Source: Poa pratensis
Taxonomy: Eukaryota > Streptophyta > Magnoliopsida > Poales > Poaceae
Direction of reading: 5' to 3'
Assembly: GCA_947311845.1 (NCBI GenBank)
Contig: CAMZMU010000041.1
Coordinates: 118,196,100 to 118,260,099 of the forward strand
DNA length: 64,000 bases
The notes beneath the pieces are model-generated. The model saw only the letters and a program-made list of their open reading frames with translations. It was not told the DNA's origin and made no database searches. This document shows positions 1 through 11,000 of the stretch, in pieces. Position 1 is the first letter of the stretch; each line of letters begins with the position of its first letter. The position numbers were made by a program, and so were the translations under genes.

Positions 1-886
1 TATGTCAAGTTGATTATCAATCTATCTTATATGTTATTTAAGATCTTGCATGCTTTCCGTTACTCGTAGATGCTTTGGCCAAGTAGATGCTTGTAACTCC
101 AAGAGAGAGTATTTATGCTAGATAGTGGGTTCATGTCTCCGTTTAACCTGGGACAGTGACAGAAAGTTCTAAGGTTGTGGATGTGCTGTTGCCATTAGGG
201 ATAACCTAACGATGCTATGTCCACGGACATATGTGTTTGTTTACATTACGCACTTTACTTAATGCAATTATCCGTTGCTTGCAACTTAATACCAATGGGG
301 AACTCGGATGACAACCCGACGGTAGATTATTAGTCATAGATGCTGTTGGATAACGATCTATGTATTATGTCGTAATGCCCAATTAAATATCATAGTAGTC
401 AACATGTCATGTATATGCATTGTCATGCGCTCACTATTCATCAATTGCCCAGCTGTAATTTGTTCACCCAACATGTTAGTTATCTTTTATGGAGAGACAC
501 CACTAGTGAACTGTGGACCCCGGTCCATTCTTTTACACTGATTAAACAACCATAAACTGCAAACTGTTCCTTTTTCATTCTCTGCAATTTAATACTCATT
601 TTCCACACCATACGTTTAATCCTTTGTTTTCAGTAAGCCAGTGAGATTGACAACCTCACTGCTTCGTTGGGGCAAAGTAGTTTGATTGTGTTGTGTGCAG
701 ATTCCACGTCAACAGTCCAGACTCCCATCAACAACACTATTTTTTTGGCGCCGTTGACAACCTTCTGAAGAGTTGCTGCTCCTACTGGTTCGATAACCTT
801 GGTTTCTTTCTGAGGGAAAACTTGCTGCTGACTACATCATACCTTCCTCTTGGGGTCTCCCAACGAACGTGTGTTTCACGTCATAA
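1..886 (+). mobile_element. 3' part of an Athila-like LTR, cut by window start
   Basis: This stretch matches, almost base for base, the 3' part of the LTRs at 43318-44899 and 48404-49987. It begins at the equivalent of about 44030 and ends near 886 in a motif close to the TCATCA that closes those LTRs. No PBS follows it, so it is a truncated LTR or the 3' LTR of a copy lying mostly outside the window. It has no believable coding capacity. The family is the same as the element at 43318-49987. I do not give it a database family name because that cannot be checked here. Confidence 0.8.
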
Positions 887-1383
887 GTGCACGAGGAGGC
901 GACACCACCCTAGGGCGCCTGGAGATTCCTGGCCGTGCCCAGGGGTGGTGTGGGCCCCTCCTGGCCCATCTCAGCCTCCCCTTTTGGCTGACTCCGTCTT
1001 CTGATAAAATAGGAACTTCTGTCTTCTTGAAAATATTTTTAGAGCTCCAGAAATATAGTGTCTTGACGGTGCTTTTTCCAGCTGAAATCTGACTCCGGCA
1101 CATGGGGCCCTCGTGGCTCCACTTCGTCTCTCTTTCGGACTCCAGGTGTCTTCTGATAAAATAGGGATCCCCGTGAAGTTTCGTCCAATTCCGAGAATAT
1201 TTCCAGACTAGCTTTTCTAGAATACAAAAATAGCAGAAAACAGGAACTGGCACTTCGGCATCATGTTAATAGGTTAGTCCCAAAAAATGTATAAAAGTGA
1301 TATAAAGTAGATGCAAAATATGTAGCAATTGGTATAAAACAAGCATGGAACATAAAAAATTATAGATACGTTTGAGACGTATC
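887..1383 (-). mobile_element. Inverted 5' fragment of the same LTR family
   Basis: Read on the minus strand from about 1381, this begins TGATACGTCTCAAACGTATC and follows the first roughly 500 bases of the LTRs at 43318 and 48404, but is more diverged. It ends where the plus-strand LTR piece ends (about 886), so two pieces of one LTR family lie tail to tail. The long reading frame seen here is also present in the other LTR copies and is a copy effect, not a gene. Confidence 0.7.
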
Positions 1384-2030
1384 AACTGACATATCAACCC
1401 ATACAAAACATACTTGGTTCAAACACACACTGAGAAAACATGTCAAAAGGCTCAGGAAATAGAGATACGATAAGACGAACAAAGCAGACAACCCAACTAT
1501 GAAAAGGGTGCCAAACTCCCAACTTAAATATAGATGTTTCTGGCATTGAAACATACTAGAAATAAACTCCACATGCTGAGGTCTAAATGGAGAGCATCGA
1601 AGGAGACAACCAGGCGGTCGACATTGTCTTTGTGGAAGAGAATCAGCACGACAGATACACATAAAAAAATGAAGACTTCCTCTTCTTCTCCTGGCAAGGT
1701 CCATCTGGCCATCCACCGATTTTGCACCGCATCTGTGACAGGTTAAAAAAGTTCTATGACTACTCAAAATATCCACAACGCCATCGCCAAAAAGGTGATG
1801 TGCAAAACATCTATGACAGGTTTAAAAAGCAACATTGGACATGAAACAAAAATATATACACCTTCAGTTGATAGTACTTGGCAAAAATCTTAGTCGAACA
1901 CTATATGGAGACAACTACAGATTGGTATACACTACATACAAAAAATCCCCGTGGAGAATGAAGCAAACTTCTATCAGGTAGTATACTAGGAAAAACATAC
2001 ATAAAATAGACAATGTAGTATTAGCAGAGA

Positions 2031-2224
2031 TCATGAAACAACTATTCAAAATTAACACAACACCATCATCAACACAGCTATACAAATTAATTATAATTAA
2101 GCTAATACAACCCTTAGTAGAGAGAGAGAGCAAATATAGAAAGAGATATACAACTTTATAATATATATAGAGATAAAAACAGAGAGAGAAACAACCCTAG
2201 AATCAAAATATAGAGAGAGACATC

Positions 2225-2268
<44 letters not shown>

Positions 2269-2490
2269 GCAGAGATCATGAAACAACTATCAAAATTAAC
2301 ACATCACCATCATCAACACAGCTATAAAAATTAATTATAATTAAGCTAATACAACCCTTAGTACAGAGAGAGAGCAAACATAGAGAGAGATAGACAACTT
2401 TATAATATATATAGAGATAAAAACAGAGAGAGAGAAATAACCCTAGAACCAAAATATAGAGAGAGACAGCCAGAATAAGAGAGAGAGCCA
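2031..2490. repeat. Tandem duplication of a ~240-bp unit
   Basis: The segment starting GATCATGAAACAACTA near 2031 is repeated starting near 2274. Each copy runs through the same AT-rich stretch (TTAATTATAATTAAGCTAATAC), a GA run and the TATAATATATATAGAGAT motif. The copies differ by scattered substitutions and small indels, so the duplication is not recent. Confidence 0.8.
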
Positions 2491-3125
2491 GAAAGTAGAG
2501 AGAGACATCAAAAGAGAGATAGAGAGAGAAATAACCCTAGAATCATGATAGAGAGAGAGCCAGAATTAAATTGAGAGAGAGAGAGAGAGAAAACCCCTCG
2601 AATCTAGATAGAGATATAGAGAGAGACGGCCAGAAATAGAGAGAGAGAGAGAGCAAACCCTAGAATCTAGATATAGAGAGACATCCAGAAATAGAGAGAG
2701 AGAGAGAGAGAGAGAGCAAACCCCTCAAATCTAGATAGAGATATAGAGAGAGACAGCCAGAAATAGAGAGAGAGAGCAAACCCTAGAATCTAGATAGAGA
2801 GAGACATCCAAAAATAGAGAGAGAGAGAGAAAGCAAACCCTAGAATCTAGATAGAGAGAGACATCCAGAAATAGAGAGAGAAAGCAAACCCTAGAATCTT
2901 CATAGAGAGAGACAGCCAGAAATAGAGAAAGAGGAGAGAGAGACAGAGAGAGCAAACACCTTGAATCTAGATAGAGAGATAGAGAGAGAGACAACCACAA
3001 ATAGAGAGAGAGACCAAACACTAGAATCTAGATAGAGAGAAAGAAAGCCAGAAATAGAGAAAACAGAGAGATAGTGAGAGAGAGTGACAGAGAGAGTGAG
3101 AGAGAGAGACATAGCGAGAGAGATA
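2118..3125. repeat. GA-rich microsatellite/minisatellite tract
   Basis: About 1 kb of nearly pure purine on the plus strand, built of GA runs interrupted by a recurring module with AACCCTAGAATCTAGATAGA and ACATCCAGAAATAGAG. The modules recur about every 55-70 bases between roughly 2580 and 3060. The long Ser-Leu-rich frames on the minus strand are translations of CT repeats and are not genes. Confidence 0.85.
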
Positions 3126-3876
3126 CATCAAACAAACTGCTAAGGAGCTCGGGGGGGTGGCAAAGGGGGTGCGAAGACCAAAACCTGCAAAGAGGAGAAA
3201 AAAGAATGCAGGAAGAAGAAGAGGCGATAATGTGGCTTTATGATTTCAGGTTGGATGGGGGCTTGTGACACTAGTTAATGCAAGACAAATTAAATGAGGG
3301 CAGTTGGGGGATGGGGATTTCATCTCAACAAATGACACTACGAATGACAGCAGTGCAAAATGTTCTTTTAAACAAAATAACAAACAATTTAAAAAGCTTG
3401 TGTAATTTTTCAAAATAATCATAATTTTCCTGACATGAAAAATGTAATTTCCACAGGATACTACTGACGATACATGCAGAAATGGCGAAGATACACACTC
3501 TGACACATTCAGATGCGACGACATGTTTTTCCTGGTGATTTTTTAACAAAATTATTAAGCTCACAAATGTTTCGCTTACATTTGTTTCATTGCTGCAAGA
3601 AAAATGTTTTACATTCACAGGATTGCTCCGGGGGGAATTTGGCACAGCATATACATCGCCAAAGTCTTTATCTTCAGATTCCATGCAAATAAAGATTGGA
3701 CAAGTCCAACAATCAGATTCAATGCAAGAAAATATTCTACATTTCGAACAATCAAGCGAGATGTGTACACAGGTGCGGCTAAAATCTAGAAGTGCATCTT
3801 CTAGAAAAAAATGCTGAATACTATTGTACATTTCCAAAAAACAAAGCAAAAAATAATGTGACAAAACTTGTTATGT

Positions 3877-4690
3877 AGGGGAATGACTACTTACAAGCGA
3901 CACCTAGTAGCAGTGGACGACACATAACCTGGGACGATGATCCATGGGCAGAAAACTTGTTTGATAACATGGAGCTTGATGAGGTATGTTTCTGCTCTGC
4001 TTCAAAACATAAACAACAAAAGCGAAAGCAGGAGACATCAATTTAATTTTTTTAATGGTGTGCAAATTCTTGTCCACAGATGGCCGATACCAACAATGCA
4101 GCTCAATCTGAGGGGGTGGCACAACAAAACGAAAGCAACAATACAAATGCTTGTGAGGGTTCAAGACACAGGAGCGAGCACCAACAAGGAACCGAAAAAG
4201 ATGAAAGAGAAATATGTGAGGAAGATGTAGATAACTTTCTGGAGAACGAAAAAACAAACTCACAAGGGCAGAATGACTTCACAATAGACAAGGGCCAGAT
4301 ACCAGAAAAAGGGACGCATTTTGAAACAAGGGAAAAGCTCAGAATTTCTTCAACATGTACGCATTTGCAGTTGGCTTCTCAGTAGTCATAGTGTCATCTG
4401 CTAGGACAACAAGCAGGAAGCGAAACAGGGAGGTAATAAGAGTGACAATGAAATGCAACAAGTATGGCAACAACACAACGAAAGAGAAAGAACAGATGGT
4501 ACTTCAAAGGCAAACTGTCAGCGGGTACTCGTACAGATCTACACACCACGAAAATTCAGACATTCAGACACCGTATACAAAAAATTACACTGGAGGGAAG
4601 ATATACTTCAGGAGTACCAAATACAACAACAAAACCTACATCACAAATACCTACTTCAAAGCGGGTGACACATAGGGTCTCCATATAATT
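3877..4690 (+). pseudogene. FAR1-domain protein fragment (frameshifted)
   Basis: An acidic leader (WDDDPWAENLFDNMELDE) ends at a plausible donor, GAG|GTATG, near 3985. A plausible acceptor, CACAG|ATGGCC, lies near 4080, followed by an Asn/Glu-rich stretch. From about 4300 the frames together resemble a FAR1 DNA-binding domain: GTHFETREK, then FFNMYAFAVGFSV, then KRNREVIRVTMKCNKYG, the usual spacing in FAR1/FHY3 proteins and Mutator-like transposases. The reading frame changes near 4335 and again near 4510, and no transposase core follows. A decayed transposon-derived copy fits better than a host gene; the family call is firmer than the origin. Confidence 0.6.
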
Positions 4691-4879
4691 TGTCAGATAA
4701 CAAAATGAGGGACAGTTAGACATGCTCAAAAGCTACCTATTAATCCTCTAAAATCAGCGCCAAAAAGCAGACACGCCAACAAGATCGACACACACACGAC
4801 CACCGCATACAAAGCATCAGCAGCCAAAACTGAGCCTATCGCCAGTAAAATCGAAACAAATAATCAGACGCATATACTT

Positions 4880-5460
4880 CGCTGCCCACTCCAATGAACA
4901 CGGATACAAACACTCGCCGCCGCGAGGGGGAGCTCCGCGAGGTCAGAACGCCGCTGACAACGGCCGCTGCATTCTCTTCTCAGCCCCCGCCCTATAACAC
5001 CGAAACGCAGGGCACAAAGACCGTAACCGCCACCGGCGACGCCACCTACCACCATGAATCTCCCTTCCTCTGTTCCTCCCCCACCTTCCCCCATCTCTCT
5101 CTTCACACAAGGACACACAGATCCTCTACTGCCCCCCTCGTGCAAACAGAGATACACGCTCACCGCCGCGACGGAGAGCTCTGGCGACGTCAGAAACCCG
5201 CTGACGACGGCCGCTGGATCTCCCCCCAACCTCAACGACATCGCCGCATGCATCCGACTCTCGCGCGAATAACAAGCACAACACGAAAACAAAATAGGCT
5301 GGAGGACAACGTACATGTCCCGCCGGTGACGACGCCCCAACGACGGCGGCTCCGCCATGGAGAGGCAGCGGCTATGGCGGAAGGGGATCGCCTCCCTGCT
5401 CGCCCCGCTTCCATCTCTCTCTCTCCCCTCGAAGCTCGAACAGAGGCAAGCTGAAAACGA
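4880..5460. other. GC-rich block with internal repeat, no gene seen
   Basis: A 580-base GC-rich island between AT-rich flanks. The motif GCTGACAACGGCCGCTG near 4951 recurs as GCTGACGACGGCCGCTG near 5199. Overlapping long frames on both strands are typical of high-GC, stop-poor DNA, and none shows a recognisable domain. Confidence 0.4.
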
Positions 5461-5644
5461 CACGCGGCCGAAAATGGATTAGAAATTTCGAAAAAACAAC
5501 ACGGCCCCCGACCGAGTGTCGGGTACGGGCCAGAAAACCCGCAAAAGCCCACCCGACCCAGAGCCGTTAGCGCGATGCAACACTCAGACGCGCGTGACAG
5601 CGTGGCGGAATAGGCGCGAATCTTAAAGCAAATTAGATGGACAG

Positions 5645-5800
5645 AAAAACGACTGAGAGGGAAAAAGAAATCAGTCGGCTGACACACAGCAAAAGCCTAA
5701 ATCTCAGTTGCAACCCACATGCAACTCATAGATTGCACGAATCGCAACACAAATCCAACGGATAAAAAGGCGACTGAGATTTAGTTAATTCTCAGTCGAT
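5645..5800. repeat. Paired CGACTGAG / CTCAGTCG inverted motifs
   Basis: CGACTGAGAG near 5648, CAGTCG near 5675, CGACTGAGATTTAG near 5770 and TTCTCAGTCG near 5791 form short inverted repeats over 150 bases. They may be a small MITE or the terminal zone of a larger DNA transposon. No clear TSD was found. Confidence 0.4.
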
Positions 5801-5879
5801 AGGCGCTTGAGAACTAGCAAAACCGAAACTAATTTCTCAGAGTTAGAAACAAGAGTCAAAAGTTGCAAAAGAAAATCAC

Positions 5880-7017
5880 TTATGCATTGGATTGTCACGC
5901 TCATCCTCGATGATCATGTTGTGCATGATCACACATGCATTCATGACCTCTGACATCTACTCAGTCGACCAAGTGAGAGCAGGGTACCGGACAATAGCAA
6001 ACCTCTGCTGAAGAACCCCAAATGCACGCTCGACATCCTTTCTTTTGCTCTCTTGTTGCGAGGCAAAATGGATTTCTTGTTGCCATTTGGTGCCGAGATT
6101 GTCTTCACAAATGTAGACCACTTGGGATAGATGCCATCCGCTAGGTAGTAGCCTTTGGTGTACTGGTGGCCATTGATCTCATAGTTGACAGGTGGAGCAT
6201 GACCTTCAACAAGCTTGGCAAACACCGGAGAGCACTGGAGCACATTGATATCATTGTGAGATCCTGCCATCCCAAAAAAAGCGTGCCAAATCCAAGTCTC
6301 ATGGTCAGCCACAGCTTCAAGGATCACGCTGCAAACCCAATGATGACCACCCTTGTACAATCCTTGCCATCCAAATGGACAGTTCTTCCAGCTCCAGTGC
6401 ATACAGTCAATGCTACCAAGCATACCAGGGAACCCTCTTTCTGCATTTGTTGCCAAGATGCGAGCCGTTTCTTGCTCATTTGGTCCTCGCAGATAGTGTG
6501 GACGAAACACAACCACCACCGCTCTACAGAATTTGTACATTGCCTTGAGAGCTGTAGACTCTGACATGCGCAAATAGTCGTCTTGACCATCTGCAGGAGC
6601 TCCATAGGCAAGCATTCTCATGGCGGCGGTACACTTCTGGATTGATGTGTAGCTGAGCATGCCCACGGCGTCTTTGCTCAACTTGAACCAGGGGTCATAC
6701 TCTCGGACTGTTTGCACCAACGTCTTGAACAGCTCTCTCCTCATCCGAAAGCGGCGGCGAAAATCCTTTGCATCAAACCTTGGATCGTCGGTGAAGTAGT
6801 CGGCATACATCATGCAATGCCCCTCCACCCTCATTCTTTGCTTGCTCTTCCTCCTCCCTGGATGTGATCCTCCTCGTTTGGGTTCGGCACAGGCGGCCTC
6901 ATCAGCTTGGTGCTTGGCAAGACAAGCAAGAATGGCCAAATGCTCATCCTCTTCGGCGTCGATGTCCACCTCCTCTTCCATGATCATCTGCGCCATCAAC
7001 GCGTCGTCGCTGTCCAT
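5880..7017 (-). pseudogene. PIF/Harbinger transposase (frameshift and stop)
   Basis: From the ATG at 7017 the frame gives an acidic N-terminus, a basic patch, a helical region, then a DDE nuclease of the plant Harbinger type. The first catalytic Asp is in GSIDCMHW and the second in GSHNDINVL. The Glu-bearing motif [10 protein letters not shown] is present downstream but only in another frame, reached by a shift near 6070. A stop codon then interrupts the last stretch, before CVIMHNMIIEDE. A splice-acceptor-like TCCTACAG directly precedes the ATG, suggesting an upstream non-coding exon. Harbinger transposases cut and paste elements with TTA/TAA target sites. The shift and stop mean this copy should make no active enzyme. 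Confidence 0.88.
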
Positions 7018-7529
7018 CTGTAGGAATGGAAATAGGAACGCAATCAATGTCCTGTCGCCGGCGCTGGCGAAAATAACATAAAAGTCGACAACTACCTTTG
7101 GTCGAACACCTTCGGTGCAAGGTGGAGGCGCGAGGTCGCCGGCGAATTTCTAGGCGCTGCGGCGAGCTCCGAAGCGGCGGGCGGGCGGAGGAGGACGGAG
7201 GAGAGTCGGGCGTGGGGTGGTTTTCTCAGTCCGGCGAGCTTCACCGCCGGTCGGAGCCGGGGTGGGAGCGGCGACACAGATGGCGGCGCAGCGAGGTGGG
7301 CAAAAGAACTGCGGGGCCGACGGCGATGAATTAATTTGAGGCGCCGTGACGCTGACCAACTGGTCCCACGGCGCGTTTCATTTCGTCCGGCGTTACCACC
7401 ACGGCCCCCAGAGAAGGGGTTGGGCCGGTAGCGCCGGACAAAATTTGGGGCGCGCCCGGACGAAATCGGCCTTTGGAGGGCGCGAGTGGAAGCCTTTTTT
7501 TTTTGGCTCGGCGTGTCCAAGACATTTGG

Positions 7530-7561
7530 GGGTTCGAGGGCGGCGAGTGGAGATGCTCTTA
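7530..7561 (-). mobile_element. Right end of the Harbinger element
   Basis: The sequence CGAGTGGAGATGCTC, ending at 7558, is on the minus strand GAGCATCTCCACTCG, a common start of grass Harbinger/Tourist elements. It is followed by TTA (7559-7561), the expected target site. The matching left end was not found and may have been lost at the junction near 5805. Confidence 0.6.
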
Positions 7562-8052
7562 GACGTAGCAATCAGTTAGTTTGGTAACGACGAAATTGCA
7601 AGGAAGATCCGGCAGGCAGTCTTCCCTCTCGTCCCTACGAGCCGACGACCCCTTTTATCCTCTTCCTCGGCTTTTCACTCGCGTTCCACCCAAGGCCGAA
7701 GCACGACGCCTCCATCGGAAAATTCTCCTCTCCTAGCCATCGCCGTCGCCGTCTCCGTTCCCTTCCGATCTACTCCGTATTTGCGTAGACTGTTCCCACA
7801 GTCTTGTTCAGACTCCGTCCTCTTTCTTGTAACCCGAAGACTTCGCCTCCACCAATCAATCCATCCACCCAGTTCGTCGCTGCGGATTTGGTTGCCACGT
7901 GGTGGGAGTAGTGGAAGCAGTTAATCCCGGAGAAAAATCCGCGGATTCGCGAGAGGATTCCGCTCTCTCCCGGAATTCTCGACAGCTGACTCTTTGACCA
8001 CATCATAGAGCCCGCGGTAGTCAGCGTTCTTGGCCGCTCCCAATTTTCTGTA
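7562..8052 (+). promoter_or_regulatory. Upstream region and probable 5'UTR of the MACPF gene
   Basis: About 490 bases separate the Harbinger end from the MACPF start codon. The part near the gene is CT-rich and GC-rich, as grass 5'UTRs often are. I see no clear TATA box at a usual distance. The Harbinger remnant therefore bounds the proximal promoter, and the gene may draw on transposon sequence for more distal control. Confidence 0.4.
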
Positions 8053-11000
8053 ATGGAAGAGGCCGCCCCGGCGGCGCTGCGCGTCATCCGGAGCTCCATC
8101 GACGCGCTGGGGAGAGGGTTCGATGCCAACCACGACACCAGGCTGCTCTACTGCAAGGGGGCTCGCCTCGTCGAGGTCGACGACGACGAGCTGACTTCCA
8201 GGGATCTGGTCATGTCTGACCAGCTAACTGTCCCCGGTGTGCCCAAGGATGTTCGTTGCTCGGCTGAGAGTAGGATCGACGGACCGGAGACCGCTGGCCC
8301 ATGTGGCTTCCACGAGGTGCCGATCACTGACAGTAATTTGTTGTTTGTCTCTGAACTTTTGTTGTTGGTTTTCGTCAGTCACCAGTTGTATGATTAATCG
8401 CATGCTGTTTCGGAACTGTTCTTGGTATCTTGCTAGAGTCAGGATATAGTTGGATACACCGTTCAAGAACATGTTGTGGACCAGCGTGGCAACGAGTTAG
8501 TGATACATGTGCTTTAAATTACTGTGACAATGTTTACCTGAAACTTTGAATAGCTAAGTATCAGTGATAAGAGGACCATAGTGCTTTCTCTTGTCTAACG
8601 AAACTGTAAGACTAGGGAATTCAAGACCCGTGTAGTTATCAGTAAAAGTAAAGTACAGGCGTGTTTTTCTGTCACATGATACCAAAGTTAATTCTGGGAC
8701 AATTCATATTACCGCTTGTTGTCGTGGTTTTCTGTCATCTTCTCTTACTGCCAGTCCCCCAGAAAAGATTTTAGTTTGACCAGTCATGAAATGTACACAA
8801 GTTTCTTGCAGGCTAATACCAATAATTCAGTAGTACTTTAGTACACATATTTTTTCGTGGATCTTCAGTTTTTGTTGCCCCATTGGTACTTCATTATAAC
8901 GTATAAATCTCTATTAATTATGGCTTAACAATATTTTTTTGGTCTAACATCAACTGCCTAGTTAATTCCTATCTTGCTTCATGTACCTTCAGTCTCACAT
9001 GTTCTATTTTCCTTTCCTGTTTGCGAGGGATTGTAGATGGCTGAGCATTTCAACAAAAAATCCCAGCTTGCAGGAAATATACCTCTTGGAAGCTTTAATT
9101 CAGCATATAGCTTCACTGGATCCAAGAAATTTGATGCCATGGCTACCAAAAGTCTAGGGATGGAGGGGAAGACCATTTCTTTATATAAGGTCCAACTTGT
9201 ACGACAGCCTTTATCGCTGGTAGAGGAAATTAAGCATGCAGTGCCACACTCATGGGAACCATCATCTCTAGCAAGGTAAACAAACAACACATGCAGGTTG
9301 CTCTAAGAAGAGGAAGGCCTTAACAGTTTTGAGATTTTAACAGGTTCATCCAGAATTATGGAACACATGTCATAACGTCCATTGCCATTGGTGGGAAGGA
9401 TGTGATTTACGTCAAGCAGCATATGTCATCATCACTTTCTGCAGTGGAAATTAAAAAATATATACATGATCTTGGATATCACAGGTTTTCTGAAAATGAA
9501 ACCGATGCAGGCTCAGGCCCTATAAGATCAACGAATAAGGTTTGGTTCTCTTTAGCTAGACTCATCTGCAGCATAAGTTAATAAATCTTATTGTACTTTA
9601 GTTATGATTTTTTGTCAGGAAACAGAAGCTCTTGGGTTCAACAGCCAAGGAGTATATCCACAACCTCCAAGTACACCATATATTGCTATAAAAGAGGCAA
9701 GTACATGCTAACCTAATTAATTTTCCATGTTGCATTTTCTTTATGTTCTGAGAACGCTCAGCAGCAGTTCATATATTTTTATGAACGATCTTTTGTTAAT
9801 TCCCTCTCAAGAAAGTATGAGGTAGCACTTATACCAACTTCTATCTAGTCTTTTCCAAAAAAAAAAACTTATATCTAGTCATATAGTGTCCTCTAGGAGT
9901 TTCATTTCCGTTTGATCAAATTCCTACGAACCACATTGGAATTGTCACTATCCTCTCTGTATTTGATATTTTTTTTCGCCAACAGTTCAGTATGTATCAT
10001 GGATTCTGAAAAATTGGTACTACCATATCCCTTGCAGACCACTATTGCACTATATACCTAGGCATCACCAATGTGCTGTTACACTTTTTTCTAGCTGCTT
10101 GACTGTAAAACATCACAATTCACATGTAGATCTATTGCCAATGTGTTTTCATATATTTTCGCTAGAAGAACTTTGAGAAAGCAGAATGCTTTATTATTCT
10201 AGGCTAAATTGGCTCATGGGTGCTGTACGTGGTTAGGATGTGCTGAAATACATTGCATAACTGATTTGTTTGATGCACACTGCAATTTGGTGGCCATTTG
10301 GTAAAACAAACTCTCTTCGTAGTATTTCCTGGTACACCGCTGAACGAACAAATCGACTTTGCCACCTTGGTGATCATTTCTTTTCGTCCACCAATGTTTT
10401 GTTACTTAAGTACTGTACCTTAGTGTGACATATTGAATTTTGAAACCTTCCAATGGATTATCCTGCAGGATGTCACTGTGATTTTCAGAAGGAGAGGAGG
10501 AGATGATTTAGTACAAAGTCATGCCGAGTGGGCAAGAACTGTTAACTCAGCGCCTGATGTTATACATATGACTTTTATTCCTATAACAACTCTGTTGGAA
10601 GCAGCCATCCCTGGAAAAGACCATCTCATCCGGGCGATCAACCTTTATCTAGAATGTAAACACTGCCTTCATATATATTTATTTTTGGAATGAGTATCTT
10701 CACAAATTATTGTTCAGATAGATGTCCTACTTTCATGCATGAATTGTCCATAGATATTATATGGAGATAATTAAAATCCTTTGTTCAAGGAAAAAAATAA
10801 CAAACGATGGTCTCTCCATTGCATATTCTGGACTGGTGTACTGGGATACATCCAAAGTATTCCTTTTTAATGAAGCTATATCACATTTGCAAAATCAGGG
10901 CCCGTAATTTTGGATTCCATTCTGTTCAAATAGAATTGTTGTTTAAAAATAATAATCGTTATTTTTGATCATTGAGCATTTATCTTTCTTTCCTTAGATA

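Larger units (their letters stand above)
1384..5800. mobile_element. Probable decayed Mutator-type region with FAR1 fragment
   Basis: Between the inverted LTR fragment and the Harbinger remnant lies 4.4 kb with no intact gene. It contains a duplicated AT-rich unit, a GA-rich tract, a broken FAR1-domain frame (3877-4690), a GC-rich block (4880-5460), and paired CGACTGAG motifs near its right end. FAR1 domains occur both in host transcription factors and in Mutator-like transposases. The decayed state and TE surroundings favour a transposon, but I found no convincing terminal inverted repeats or 9-bp TSD, so the boundaries are only where neighbouring elements stop. Confidence 0.35.

Noticed and set aside
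2097..3112. Ser/Leu-rich minus-strand reading frames
   Set aside because: They are translations of CT repeats with no start context or domain.
4864..5463. A 199-codon minus-strand frame
   Set aside because: High GC content opens several frames at once on both strands; no domain, splice site or conserved motif was seen.
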